From the NCBI GenBank assembly GCA_026004615.1, contig BPJM01000001.1, positions 377,482 to 441,481 of the forward strand: a stretch of DNA of 64,000 nt, given 5' to 3'. A model generated the notes under the pieces. The model was not told the DNA's origin and searched no databases. It saw only the letters and a program-made list of their open reading frames with translations. Below, one piece after another: positions 36,133 to 45,435 of this stretch. The DNA is from Planctomycetota bacterium. Lineage in GTDB: Bacteria; Planctomycetota; J058; J103. Each line of letters opens with the position of its first letter. Positions within the stretch are counted from its first letter, which is position 1. Made by a program: the position numbers and the translations under genes.

Positions 36133-38919
36133 TCAGCCCTCGCCCGCGGCCGGTTCGGCCTCGGGCGGCGGCAGCAGGACGACGCGGGTCTCGGCCGCCG
36201 CCGCCACCAGCGAGCCGGCGCCGGCACGCGCGAGCAGGGCCGGCGCCTCGTGGCGCTGGCCATCGCGGGCGAGCGCCCCGGTGACGACGAAGACGAACCC
36301 CGCGCCGGCCTCCACCGGCTCGGCTGCGGCCAGCTCCCGCAGCTCGCCGCGCGCGAACCACCCCAGCCGCTCGTCGTGGCCGAGGTGGCGCCAGCGTGCG
36401 AGCTGGCGCAGGTGGTTGTCGAACTGCCGGCGCGCGAACGTCTGCCAGACCCCGCGCCGCAGCGCCGGCTGCTCGGCGAGCAGCCGGTGGAAGTCCGCGC
36501 GCGCGATCTCACCGGCCGTCACCGTGGTCGCCGCCCGCACGGTGGCGGTGCGGGGCGCTCCGGTCAACAGCGCCATCTCGCCGACGATGTCGCCGCCGCC
36601 GAGCACATCCAGCACCTCCTCCTCGCCGCCGCGCTCCAGCACCACCAGGCACGCCCCGCGCGCGATCACGAACATGCTCTCGCCGCGCTCGCCTTCGCGG
36701 ACGAGCACCTCGCCCGGCGCGAACACGCGCTCGGCGGTGAGCACCGCCAGCGCCGCGATCGCCGCGTCGTCCAGCTCGCGGAACAGCGGTGCCGAGCGCA
36801 CCAGCTCCGCCGTCTCCGGCAGCTCGACCGAGCGCGCGCTGAAGCGCAGCGCCTTCATGCGGCGCTCGACCGCGGCCAGTGCCTCTGCCGCCGCCGCGTG
36901 GTCCATGGCGCCGCGGCGCTCCAGCTCCTCCAGCTTGTCGCGTTCGAAGTTGAGCTGGATGCGGCGCGCGAGCCGCGTCTCGATCGCCTGCGTCACCTCC
37001 GGCAGGTGCACGCGCAGATCCTCGAGCTGCTCTTTGGCCGCGCGCAGGTAGCGGCGGTAGGTCCGGCGCGCCTGGGCGCGGACCTCGGGGTCGATGTCCT
37101 CGAGCTCCTCCAGCCCCGCCAGCACCTGTTCGGCGGCCAGGCTCTCGCCCCGCGCCAGGTCGTAGCGGAGCTCCAGCACCGCGAAGCCGAGCCGGCCCAG
37201 CCGGCGCCCGGGCCGCTCCAGCCGGCGCGCCAGCCCTGCCCGCAGCCCGGTCAACTCCGGGCTGCGGCGGGCCGGCGGGCTGTCATCGCCCCGTTCCAGC
37301 CGGTCGAGCTGCAGATCGATCTCGTGGTCCAGGATCCTGGCCGCCCAGGCGCTGAGGGTGCCCTCGGCGAAGGCGCTCCAGTAGGCCTGCCGCTCCATGT
37401 TCAACACCTGCCGCCAGTAGCCGCGCCGCCGCTCGGCCGGCGGCGCCCGGTCGAGCTCCTGGCGTGTGTGCGCGAGCTCGCGCGCCAGCTCGCGCTGCCG
37501 CTCGGCGAGCTCCTGTTCCACGCTCCGCCAGTCCACCGCCCGCAGATCGCGCGCGCCCGAGACCCGCTGGATCTGCTGCCCCACGTGCTGCAGCACCGCC
37601 TCGTGCGCCGCCAGCACCGCCAGCCGCTCGCCCGCCGGCGGGCGGTCGAAGCCGAGCCGCCGCAGCAGCGCCGCCATGCTCGAGCCGTTGACCAGGATCG
37701 TCAGCAGCACCGCGCCGGCGGTGGCAAACAGGATCTGGCGGCCGAGCGGGGGACCCAGCGCGGTGCTCGCCCAGAGCGCGAGCGCGAGCGAGACCGCACC
37801 CCGTAGCCCGCCCCAGGCGATGACGCTCGCCTCGGCCGGCCCGATCGGCGCGCCGGTCCGGTTCATGAGCGGCAGCGCGCCGAACACCAGCGCGAAGCGG
37901 ATCGCCACCAGACCGCAGAAGATCGCCAGCACCACCACCAGCTCCAGCGGCGAGGCCTCGTGCAGCTGCGTGGCGATGACCAGCCCGACCAGGAAGAAGA
38001 TGAGCGTGTTGGCGACGTACGACAGCATCTCCCAGAAGCGGTGCAGGAAGTGTGACACCTCGGGGCTGATGTGGGTCCGCCCCGGGCCGGCCAGCCACAG
38101 CCCGGCTGTCACCACCGCCATGACGCCGGAGACATGCGCCATGCCCTCGGCGAGCACCATCGCCAGGTAGGCGAGCACCACCGTGAGGCTGATCTCCAGC
38201 AGCGGATCGTTGAACGTGCGCGACAGCCACGCCGAGACCGCAGCCGCGAGCCCGAGTCCGACCGCCACCCCGCCCGTCACCACCCACGCGAACTCGCCGA
38301 GCGCGCCGAGCCAACTGATCCCATCTGTGGTCCCGGTGGCGAGCCCGAGCAGGACCGTGAAGGCGACGATCGCGGTGCCGTCGTTGAGCAGGGATTCACC
38401 CTCGATGAGGACGCCGAGCCGCTTCGGCGCGCCGAGCTCGCGCAGCAGCCCCACCACCGCCACCGGATCGGTGGCGCTCATGAGCGCTCCGAACACCAGC
38501 GCCGCCCCCCAGCCCCACGACCAGCCGCACAGCGAGCTCAGGCCCACCGCGAGCGCCCCGATCGCGAAGGTACTGGCGAGCAGCACCGGTCCGGCCAGCA
38601 CCGCCACCGGCCCCAGGTTCATGCGGAAGGCGTGGACCTCCAGGGCGAACGCCGACTCGAAGATCAGCGCCGGCAGGAAGACGAAGACGATGAGGTCCTT
38701 TTCCAGCTCGCTGCCCCGGGCGAGGTAGCGCGCGAACTGGCCGAGCGGACCGCCATCGGCCCCCAGCGCCTGGATGCCGAGCCCGACCCCGAGCCCCAGC
38801 ACCAGCATCGCGATCGTGTAGGGCAGGCCGAGCCGCGGCGCCACCACCCGCGCCAGCGCCCCGGCGGCGAGCGTGAAGCAGATGATAAAGACGATCGCCA
38901 GCTCGACGCCGTGCTCCAT
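36133..38919 (-). CDS. Na+/H+ exchanger (CPA1/NhaP-like) with cyclic-nucleotide-binding domain
   Basis: This 928-residue inner-membrane antiporter opens with a roughly 415-residue membrane domain carrying CPA1 motifs: FVFLPALIFESAFAL, GALMSATDPVAVVGLLRE, GESLLNDGTAIVAF (the ND/Asp ion site) and VIAWGGLRGAVSLALALW. A long helical, coiled-coil-like cytoplasmic region rich in Glu and Arg follows. From about residue 760 a cNMP-binding domain appears: LFRELDDAAIAALA, FAPGEVLVREGERGESMFVI and GGGDIVGEMALLTGAPRTATVRA, the phosphate-binding cassette. The layout resembles SOS1 or sperm-type exchangers. Transport is probably gated by cAMP, cGMP or another ligand, which is inference. ATG 38919 starts the first helix. 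Confidence 0.9.
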   Translation of the reverse strand: MEHGVELAIVFIICFTLAAGALARVVAPRLGLPYTIAMLVLGLGVGLGIQALGADGGPLGQFARYLARGSELEKDLIVFVFLPALIFESAFALEVHAFRMNLGPVAVLAGPVLLASTFAIGALAVGLSSLCGWSWGWGAALVFGALMSATDPVAVVGLLRELGAPKRLGVLIEGESLLNDGTAIVAFTVLLGLATGTTDGISWLGALGEFAWVVTGGVAVGLGLAAAVSAWLSRTFNDPLLEISLTVVLAYLAMVLAEGMAHVSGVMAVVTAGLWLAGPGRTHISPEVSHFLHRFWEMLSYVANTLIFFLVGLVIATQLHEASPLELVVVLAIFCGLVAIRFALVFGALPLMNRTGAPIGPAEASVIAWGGLRGAVSLALALWASTALGPPLGRQILFATAGAVLLTILVNGSSMAALLRRLGFDRPPAGERLAVLAAHEAVLQHVGQQIQRVSGARDLRAVDWRSVEQELAERQRELARELAHTRQELDRAPPAERRRGYWRQVLNMERQAYWSAFAEGTLSAWAARILDHEIDLQLDRLERGDDSPPARRSPELTGLRAGLARRLERPGRRLGRLGFAVLELRYDLARGESLAAEQVLAGLEELEDIDPEVRAQARRTYRRYLRAAKEQLEDLRVHLPEVTQAIETRLARRIQLNFERDKLEELERRGAMDHAAAAEALAAVERRMKALRFSARSVELPETAELVRSAPLFRELDDAAIAALAVLTAERVFAPGEVLVREGERGESMFVIARGACLVVLERGGEEEVLDVLGGGDIVGEMALLTGAPRTATVRAATTVTAGEIARADFHRLLAEQPALRRGVWQTFARRQFDNHLRQLARWRHLGHDERLGWFARGELRELAAAEPVEAGAGFVFVVTGALARDGQRHEAPALLARAGAGSLVAAAAETRVVLLPPPEAEPAAGEG

Positions 38920-39276
38920 GACCTCTCTCTCCGGCCGGGCGCCGGCGCGGGCCGCTCCGGCACCCGCCCGACAGCTCGCGCGGGCCGACCCTACCCCCGC
39001 GCCGGGCCGCTGTCCACCGAATGGCCGCAGCAGGCTCCGTTCCGGAGGCGCTAGGTGCTTTCGCGCAAGCCGGGTTCGAGAAGCGCGAGCGCCCGCGCTG
39101 GCCCGACCGCACACCCGCCCATGGAACTCCGGCGGGGCTCGTCCCGCAGCGAGCTGTCCCGCCACCCCAGCCGCCGCCGCGCGGCACCGCTCGGCTGCGC
39201 TGCGGTGCTGCCTTCGCCGCCGCGCCGCGGAGCTGCTACGATAGAGCCTCCTCGGGCCCAGGACGGAGCACGCAGC
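38920..39276. other. Divergent intergenic region, about 357 bp
   Basis: Between the antiporter (minus) and the ABC ATPase (plus). A TACGAT hexamer around 39237-39242 could be a -10 box for the ABC operon, about 35 bp before its GTG, without a clear -35. Open frames here are arginine/proline/alanine-rich with no recognisable domain. Confidence 0.35.
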
Positions 39277-40062
39277 GTGATCGAGGTCCGCGAGCTGAGC
39301 AAGATCTATCGGGCCGGGCGCGGCCGCCGCGTCGTGGCGCTCGAGCGGGTGAGCTTCACCTGCCGGCCGGGCGAGGTCTACGGGCTGCTCGGACCCAACG
39401 GCGCGGGCAAGACGACGGCGCTGCGCGTGCTCGCGACCGCGCTCGCCCCCAGCGCGGGCACGGCGGCGATCGATGGCCTGGACATCGCGCGCGAGCCGGA
39501 TGCGGTGCGCCGGCGGCTGGGCTTTCTCTCCGCGACGACGGGGCTGTACGGCCGGCTCACGGCGCGCGAGATGGTGCAGTACTTCGGGCGGCTGTACGGC
39601 ATGTCCCGCGCCGAAGTGGCGCGCCGCACCGCCGAGCTGTTCGCGGCGCTCGGCATGAGCGGGTTTGCCGATCGGCGTTGCGACGCGCTGTCGACCGGGA
39701 TGAAGCAGAAGGTCGGCATCGCGCGCACGCTGGTGCACGACCCGCCGGTGCTCATCCTGGATGAGCCGACCGCGGGCCTCGATGTCCTGACCGCGCGCGC
39801 CATCGTGGAGCTGGTGCGGCGCTGCCGCGCCGAGGGCAAGTGCGTGCTGTTTTCGACCCACGACATGGCGGAGGCGCAGAAGCTCTGCGACCGCATCGGC
39901 ATCCTGCACCGCGGCCGGCTGTGGGCCGAGGGCACGGTCGCCGAGATCCTGGCCCGCGCCGGCACCAGCGAGCTGGAGGAGGCATTCCTGCGGCTGACCG
40001 GCGCTGCGAGCGAGCCGGCCGGTGAGGCGGGCGGCACGGCGGCGGAGGCGGTGGCGTCGTGA
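39277..40062 (+). CDS. ABC-2 exporter ATPase, NatA-like
   Basis: This 261-residue ATPase is of the ABC-2 exporter class. It has Walker [17 protein letters not shown], signature [15 protein letters not shown], Walker [14 protein letters not shown] and the switch His in STHDMAEAQ. The sequence is most like NatA, the ATPase of Na+ or antibiotic efflux pumps. GTG 39277 starts at the first conserved strand ([13 protein letters not shown]). Its 3' end overlaps the permease gene by 4 nt, so the two subunits are translationally coupled. Confidence 0.92.
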   Translation: MIEVRELSKIYRAGRGRRVVALERVSFTCRPGEVYGLLGPNGAGKTTALRVLATALAPSAGTAAIDGLDIAREPDAVRRRLGFLSATTGLYGRLTAREMVQYFGRLYGMSRAEVARRTAELFAALGMSGFADRRCDALSTGMKQKVGIARTLVHDPPVLILDEPTAGLDVLTARAIVELVRRCRAEGKCVLFSTHDMAEAQKLCDRIGILHRGRLWAEGTVAEILARAGTSELEEAFLRLTGAASEPAGEAGGTAAEAVAS

Positions 40063-41630
40063 ACCCGCGCAACGTCGCCATCGTGTTCGGCAAGGAGGTG
40101 CTGGACATCGTGCGCGACCGGCGCACGCTCCTGTTCATGGTGCTCCTGCCGATCGCGATCATCCCGCTGCTGGTGCTGGTGCTGGGCAAGGTGACCGAAG
40201 CCGGGATCGAACGGCTCGAGCGCACGCCCTCGCGGGTGGCGCTGCTCGGCGAGCGGTGGGCGCCCGTGCCGGTGCTGGAGCTGCTGCGCCACCTGGAGGA
40301 TCCCGAGGCCGCCGGCCGCTGGCTGGCCGCCCAGCTCGCCGGCGGCGCGCCCCACCCGTTCGTGGCGGGGCTGCTCATGCCCGATGCGGATGCCCAGCCC
40401 GGCCTGGCAGGCGCGCCCGTGGGTCCGCGCGGTGGCGGCACGGGCGAGGAGCAGGCCGGGCCGGTGCTGGAGCGCGCCCGCCGGCTGCGGCTGTTGCGGG
40501 TGGTGGCGCTCGAGGTGCGCAGCCCCGTGCTCGCGCGCGCGCTCGCGCAGGCACCCGCAGAGCTGCTCGATCCGCAGGCGCTGGCACCGGCGCCCGGCGG
40601 CGGGTCTGCGGCCGGGCCGCACGCGGCGGCGGAGCCCGCGCCGCCCGCCGGCGGCGCCGAGCCGGCAGCCGCCGAGCTCTCCCCGGCGCTGCTGGCCCGC
40701 GCGCGGCAGGAGCTCTGCGCCGAGGCCGCCGCCGCGATCGAGCAGGGCCGGCTCGATGCGGTGCTCATCTTCCACCCGGGGTTTGCCGAGGCGCTCGAGC
40801 GCGGGTACGGGGCGCGCTACACGGTGCTGGTCGACGAGGCGCAGGACCGCTCGAGCATCGCCCGCAACAAGATCGAGGCGTTGTTCGAGCGCGGCGCCCG
40901 CGGGGTCACCCGCGCCCAGCTGGTGCGCGCCGGCCTGGACCCCGAGGTCCTGCAGCCGGTGCGCGGCCAGGTGCGCAACGTCGGCCGCGAGCGCAACCTC
41001 TTGGCACTCTTCCTGCCCTACCTGGTCATCATCATGTGCTTCAGCGGCGCGCTCTACCCGGCGATCGACCTCGGGGCGGGCGAGAAGGAGCGCGGCACGC
41101 TGGAGACCCTGCTGCTCACCCCGGCCCGCCGTAGCGAGCTGGTCGCCGGCAAGTTCCTGGTCGTGCTGCTGGCGGGGCTGCTCGCTGCCGCGCTGAACGT
41201 GGCGAGCCTGAGCCTGACCCTGGCCAGCGGCTGGGCGGAGGCGCGCGGCATCGCGCTGGTGTTCGAGCCGCTGGCCGCGGTGCTGACGGTGCTGCTCATG
41301 GTGCCGACCGCGGCCATCTTCGCGGCGCTGCTGCTGGCGATCTCGGTGTACGCGCGCAGCTTCCGCGAGGCGCAGAGCTATGCGGTGCCGCTCAACTTCC
41401 TGGTCATCGTGCCGGCGTTCTTCTCCATGATCCCCGGTTTCGAGCTCGACCCGATCCTGGCGCTGGTGCCGGTGCTGAACGTGACACTGGCCCTCAAGGA
41501 GATCTGGACGGGTACCGTCCAGGCAGGAATGCTGGCGCTCATCTTCGCCTCCACCGCCGCCTATGCCGCGGTGGCGATCCTGGCCTGCGCCGCCTGGTTC
41601 CGCCGCGAGTCGGTGCTGTTCCGCGCCTGA
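40059..41630 (+). CDS. ABC-2 exporter permease, NatB-like
   Basis: This is a 523-residue inner-membrane permease. An N-terminal helix ([21 protein letters not shown]) is followed by a roughly 270-residue extracytoplasmic domain with a Pro/Ala-rich insertion, then a cluster of five or six helices from [20 protein letters not shown] onward. The cytoplasmic coupling segment [26 protein letters not shown] is diagnostic of ABC-2/NatB permeases. GTG 40059 overlaps the ATPase stop. The substrate is unknown; Na+ or a small toxic compound are possibilities known for the family. Confidence 0.88.
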   Translation: MNPRNVAIVFGKEVLDIVRDRRTLLFMVLLPIAIIPLLVLVLGKVTEAGIERLERTPSRVALLGERWAPVPVLELLRHLEDPEAAGRWLAAQLAGGAPHPFVAGLLMPDADAQPGLAGAPVGPRGGGTGEEQAGPVLERARRLRLLRVVALEVRSPVLARALAQAPAELLDPQALAPAPGGGSAAGPHAAAEPAPPAGGAEPAAAELSPALLARARQELCAEAAAAIEQGRLDAVLIFHPGFAEALERGYGARYTVLVDEAQDRSSIARNKIEALFERGARGVTRAQLVRAGLDPEVLQPVRGQVRNVGRERNLLALFLPYLVIIMCFSGALYPAIDLGAGEKERGTLETLLLTPARRSELVAGKFLVVLLAGLLAAALNVASLSLTLASGWAEARGIALVFEPLAAVLTVLLMVPTAAIFAALLLAISVYARSFREAQSYAVPLNFLVIVPAFFSMIPGFELDPILALVPVLNVTLALKEIWTGTVQAGMLALIFASTAAYAAVAILACAAWFRRESVLFRA

Positions 41631-41710
41631 ACGGACGCTGCAGCCAGCGCGGTGCATGCATGGCCTCCAGCAGGTGCTCGCCTTTGCCTGCCGCAACGTT
41701 GCTTGGCTCC

Positions 41711-43378
41711 CTATAGACGGGTCGCGGCCCCCCGCCGTCCGACACAGCCGAGCGAGCCACCGGCGGAGGGCGTACCGGTCCTCGTGCCGGGAAGGACGGC
41801 TGAGGGTGGGACCGAGGCGGCCGCCCTCGCTCGCAGCGGCTTGGTCGCCGCAGCCGGGGCCGGGGCAGGTCCGGTGGGGGCGAGGCGGCGGCGCCGCGGC
41901 CGGTCCGCCAGCCCCAGGCCGTGGGCGAGGCCGAGCAGCCCGACGAACAGAAACCCCGCGGCATAGAGCGCCAAAAACGGGCCCACCAGATACTGCCCGC
42001 GCGCGAGGTAGACCCCGAGCGAATACGCGCAGTACAGCCCCAGCGCCACCTCGAGCGGGATCACCGCCTTGTGCCGCGCGCGGTAGCGCTTGCGCTCGCG
42101 CTCGCCCCGCTTGGGCGTGCGCTCGAACGGACTGGCGCGCCCCAGCAGCGCCTGGAGCACCGCGCGCGTGTTGGAGACGGCGATCCCCATCCCCACCGCC
42201 ACCAGCGCCGGCAGGTACAGCAGGCGCCGGCGCCAGTCGGGGTAGGCGGCGCGCTGGCTCACCGCATAGAGCGCGCTGGGCGCCGCCATCGCCAGCGCCA
42301 GCGCGCCGGCGAGCAGGGCGAACAGCGCCGGGCCGAGCCGTAGCTCCACGACCAGCAGCACCGGCAGCGCCAGCAGCGCCACCACCAACATGAGGGGATG
42401 GACCAGGTAGTGGGTCAGGTGCAGCAACGCCTGGAGCCTGGTGAACGCCGGCAGCGGCGCGCGCAACAGCTGCGGCAGCAGTTTCTTCGCCGTCTGGATG
42501 GAGCCCTTGGCCCAGCGGAACTGCTGGCTCTTGAAGGCGCCGAGATCCTCGGGGATCTCCGCCGGCACCACCACGTCCGGCACATAATAGGTGCGCCAGC
42601 CGGCGAGCTGGGCGCGGTAGCTCAGATCGAGATCCTCGGTGAGGGTGTCGCCCTGCCAGCCGCCGGCCCCTTCGATGGCCGCGCGGCGCCACAGGCCGGC
42701 CGTGCCGTTGAAGTTCATGAACAGCCCGTTGTAGGCCCGCGCCGACTGTTCGACCAGGAAATGCCCGTCGATGCCGATCGCCTGGGCGCGCGTGAGCAGC
42801 GAGCCCTCGCAGTTGAGATGGCCCCAGCGCGCCTGCACCAACCCCAGCCCCGGGTCCTCGAGCATGAACGGCACCGTCCGGAGCAAAAAATCCTCCGGCG
42901 GCACGAAGTCGGCGTCGAACACCGCGATCAGCTCGCCGCGCGCCCGCTCGAGCCCGGCGGCCAGCGCCCCCGCCTTGTAGCCGGTGCGGTCCGGCCGCCG
43001 CAGCACCTCGACCTCGTGGCCCGCCGCGCGCAGCCGCGCCGCGGTCGCATCCACCAGCGCGCGCGTCTCGTCGGTCGAATCGTCCAGCACCTGCACCTGG
43101 TGGCGCCCCGGCGCCCAGCGCATGCGGCAGGCCGCCTGCATCGCGCGCGCGGCGACGTTGAACTCGTTGTAGATCGGGATCTGGGTCGTGACCACCGGCA
43201 GCTCGGGGCGCTCGAGCAGGCGCGCGTGCCGCGCCCGCACCGCCCGCCGCTCCTGGGCGGCGGCGCCCGCGCGGCGCCGGAACAGCGCGATCATGACGTA
43301 GCAGTTGGCCCCGTAGAGCACCAGTGCCGCGGCCGCGGCGAAGTACGCCGCCACCGCGAGCGCGCCCCAGACCGGCAT
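41711..43378 (-). CDS. Processive GT2 glycosyltransferase, cellulose synthase-like
   Basis: This is a 555-residue inner-membrane transferase. An N-terminal helix precedes the GT-A catalytic domain: [46 protein letters not shown] (D-x-D), [17 protein letters not shown] (TED base) and [17 protein letters not shown], the Q-x-x-RW motif of processive enzymes. Four or five C-terminal helices should form a glycan channel. The last 50 residues are basic and low-complexity. I chose ATG 43378 directly before the first helix. No PilZ domain or BcsB-like partner is present, so it is probably a glucomannan- or beta-glucan-type synthase rather than true BcsA. It is convergent with the ABC-2 operon. Confidence 0.85.
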   Translation of the reverse strand: MPVWGALAVAAYFAAAAALVLYGANCYVMIALFRRRAGAAAQERRAVRARHARLLERPELPVVTTQIPIYNEFNVAARAMQAACRMRWAPGRHQVQVLDDSTDETRALVDATAARLRAAGHEVEVLRRPDRTGYKAGALAAGLERARGELIAVFDADFVPPEDFLLRTVPFMLEDPGLGLVQARWGHLNCEGSLLTRAQAIGIDGHFLVEQSARAYNGLFMNFNGTAGLWRRAAIEGAGGWQGDTLTEDLDLSYRAQLAGWRTYYVPDVVVPAEIPEDLGAFKSQQFRWAKGSIQTAKKLLPQLLRAPLPAFTRLQALLHLTHYLVHPLMLVVALLALPVLLVVELRLGPALFALLAGALALAMAAPSALYAVSQRAAYPDWRRRLLYLPALVAVGMGIAVSNTRAVLQALLGRASPFERTPKRGERERKRYRARHKAVIPLEVALGLYCAYSLGVYLARGQYLVGPFLALYAAGFLFVGLLGLAHGLGLADRPRRRRLAPTGPAPAPAAATKPLRARAAASVPPSAVLPGTRTGTPSAGGSLGCVGRRGAATRL

Positions 43379-43698
43379 GACCGCGAGCCCCCCTGGTGCG
43401 GCGTGCGACCGGCTCGATCGTAGCGGGCCCGCCGCGGCGTGCCACCGGTGGTATCTCCGGCCCGGCCGGCGCATTCCCGGCTCCGCGCCCGCGGCCCGCC
43501 CGGCGGCTCGGCCCCCGGCAGGAGCCGCCCCCCGGCGAGGACGAGCACGCGCCCGGGGCTTGCCGGCGAGCGGGAATGCGCGGGGGGGCTACGAGCATAC
43601 GGATGTTCGAGTCGCCGGCCGCGGGGCTCCGCGGCGGCGGCGCCGGAGCCTTGGCGCGCGGCCTGCCACCGCACGGGGAAACCACGAGGAGGAGCGCG
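43379..43698. other. Divergent intergenic region, about 320 bp
   Basis: Between the cellulose-synthase-like gene (minus) and the DUF3179 gene (plus). It contains a short palindrome around CCACCGGTGG at about 43442-43451 and a strong ribosome-binding site (GAGGAGGAG) just before ATG 43699. No reliable promoter, RNA gene or coding sequence is visible. Confidence 0.35.
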
Positions 43699-44754
43699 AT
43701 GGAGGTTGAGATGCCCGCGGGTCGGAGACCGCGCGCCCGTGCCGGCAGCCGCCTGGGCTGGCGCCGGGCTCAGGCCGCGCTCGCGCCCCTGCTCGCGGCC
43801 GCGTGGGCGCTCGGCGGACCCGGCGCCGGCGCCGCCGCGGCGGCGCCGGAGGGCTCGGCGTTCGAGTTCGAGCGCAACCCCGGGGTCCGGCACGCGGTGC
43901 CGCTCGAGGAGATCGAAAAGGGGATCCCGCGGTCCGACCCGCGCGACGCGATCCCGCCGCTGTATGCGCCGCGCCTGGTGCCTGCCGCCGAGGCGGGCTA
44001 TCTCGCCGATGGCGACCGCGTGCTGGGGCTGGTGCTGCAGGGCGTGGCGCGCGCCTACCCGATTCGGCTGCTCGAGCGCCACGAGGTGGTCAACGACCGG
44101 TTCGGCGATCGCCCGGTGGTGATCTCCTACTGCCCGCTGTGCGCGAGCGGCACCGCCTTCGAGGGGAAGGTCGGCGGCGCACCGGCGCGCTTCGGGGTCT
44201 CGGGCTACCTCTACCAGTCCGACCTGCTGCTGTGGGATCACCGCACGGAGAGCTTCTGGAGCCAGATCGAGGGACGGGCGGTGGTCGGCCCCGCGACGGG
44301 CGAGCGGCTGGAGCTGCTGCCGGTGGAGAACACGACCTGGGGGCGCTGGCGAGCGCTCCACCCCCGGACCGAGGTGCTGGCGCGCGAGCAGGGCATCTAT
44401 CCGCCCGCGGTCTACGAGCGCGAGGCGTACCCCGGCTACGCGCAGAGCGAGCGCATCGTGTTCCCGGTCAAGCACCGGAGCGATCGCTACCCGCCCAAGA
44501 CGATCGTCGCGGGCGTGGTGATCGACGGGCTGGCGCGCTGCTGGCCGCTGCCCGAGCTGGAGCGCGCGGCCGCCGCCTCGTTCGCCGACCGGGTGGGCGA
44601 GACGGCGGTGCGGGTGCACTTCGACCGCCAGAGCGGCACGGTGCGGGTCGTGGGGCCGGCCGGCGAGCCGCTGCCGGTGTTGCGCGCCTTTTGGTTCGCC
44701 TGGTACACCTTCCACCCCCGGACCGAGGTCTGGACGGCGCCGGCGAGTCGGTGA
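43699..44754 (+). CDS. DUF3179 family exported protein
   Basis: In this 351-residue protein, a cleavable signal peptide is likely ([21 protein letters not shown]). The DUF3179 core follows: [56 protein letters not shown] and [18 protein letters not shown]. The SYCPLCASG segment with its CxxC and the downstream W-x-x-H-P-x-T motifs are hallmarks of the family, whose biochemical function is not established. Location is probably periplasmic. An AhpD-like gene follows 47 bp downstream in the same direction, so both may act on a redox or metal-linked process. Confidence 0.85.
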   Translation: MEVEMPAGRRPRARAGSRLGWRRAQAALAPLLAAAWALGGPGAGAAAAAPEGSAFEFERNPGVRHAVPLEEIEKGIPRSDPRDAIPPLYAPRLVPAAEAGYLADGDRVLGLVLQGVARAYPIRLLERHEVVNDRFGDRPVVISYCPLCASGTAFEGKVGGAPARFGVSGYLYQSDLLLWDHRTESFWSQIEGRAVVGPATGERLELLPVENTTWGRWRALHPRTEVLAREQGIYPPAVYEREAYPGYAQSERIVFPVKHRSDRYPPKTIVAGVVIDGLARCWPLPELERAAAASFADRVGETAVRVHFDRQSGTVRVVGPAGEPLPVLRAFWFAWYTFHPRTEVWTAPASR

Positions 44755-44801
44755 GGTGGCGAGAGGCCGCGCCCCCGGCGGGCGCCCGGAGCGAGGGAGC
44801 C

Positions 44802-45326
44802 ATGGCCTACGTACGCACCATCCCGCCTGCCGAGGCCGCAGGGGCGCTGCGCCTGGTCTATGACCGCATCGCCGAGGAGCGGGGCGGCGTCGCCGCCATC
44901 CACCAGGTCGCCTCGCTGCGGCCCGATCTGGTGGGCGCGCACTTCCGCTTCTACAAGAGCCTCATGTTCGCGGAGGGCGGGCTGGGACGGCGGCTGCGGG
45001 AGCGGATCGCGGTCGCGGTCTCGGCGGCGAACGGCTGCCGGTACTGCGAGGCGCACCACGGCGAGGCGCTGTGCCGGCTGGGCGGCGCGCCCGCGGGCCC
45101 GCCCGCCGATGCGCGCGAGGCGGCGCTCGATGCGTTCGCGCGCAAGCTCACCCAAGAGCCCACCGCCTGCGGGGCGGCGGACATCGAGGCGCTGCGCGCG
45201 GCGGGGCTCACCGATCCGGAGATCGTGGATGCCGTCTTCGTCGCCAGCTATTTCAACCTCGCCAATCGGGTGGTGAGCGCACTCGGCGTCGAGCTGGAGC
45301 CCGGCTACACCGAGACCTGCCGCTGA
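44802..45326 (+). CDS. AhpD/carboxymuconolactone decarboxylase-like peroxidase-related protein
   Basis: This 174-residue helical cytoplasmic protein resembles uncharacterised peroxidase-related enzymes of the AhpD/CMD fold. The redox motif is in ANGCRYCEAHHGEALCRLG, a CxxC followed by two His residues as in AhpD proteins. LRPDLVGAHFRFYKSLMF before it and NLANRVVSALGVELEPGY at the C-terminus are family-typical. It may reduce peroxides with a thiol partner; the partner is not in the window. ATG 44802 follows GCGAGGGAG. It probably shares a transcript with the DUF3179 gene. Confidence 0.88.
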   Translation: MAYVRTIPPAEAAGALRLVYDRIAEERGGVAAIHQVASLRPDLVGAHFRFYKSLMFAEGGLGRRLRERIAVAVSAANGCRYCEAHHGEALCRLGGAPAGPPADAREAALDAFARKLTQEPTACGAADIEALRAAGLTDPEIVDAVFVASYFNLANRVVSALGVELEPGYTETCR

Positions 45327-45336
45327 GCGGGCCGGC

Positions 45337-45360
45337 GCGGGCCGCGGCGGCGCGGCCCGC
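45337..45360. terminator. Strong GC hairpin between AhpD-like and GH57 genes
   Basis: GCGGGCCGCG-GCGG-CGCGGCCCGC is a perfect 10-bp stem with a 4-nt loop starting 10 bp after the AhpD-like stop codon, in the gap between convergent genes. There is no T-tract, but the stem strength suits a bidirectional terminator in a G+C-rich genome. Confidence 0.45.
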
Positions 45361-45435
45361 CGGCGCGGGCCCACGCGGCGGGGCAGCCGGGCGGGCGCAG
45401 GGTCGAGGCGCGGTACATCAGCCGGACGCCCCGGC

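Noticed and set aside
39378..43685. Minus-strand open frame of more than 1400 codons across the ABC-2 operon
   Set aside because: It is a shadow: the plus-strand ABC ATPase and permease have full motif sets, and the minus translation there is low-complexity.
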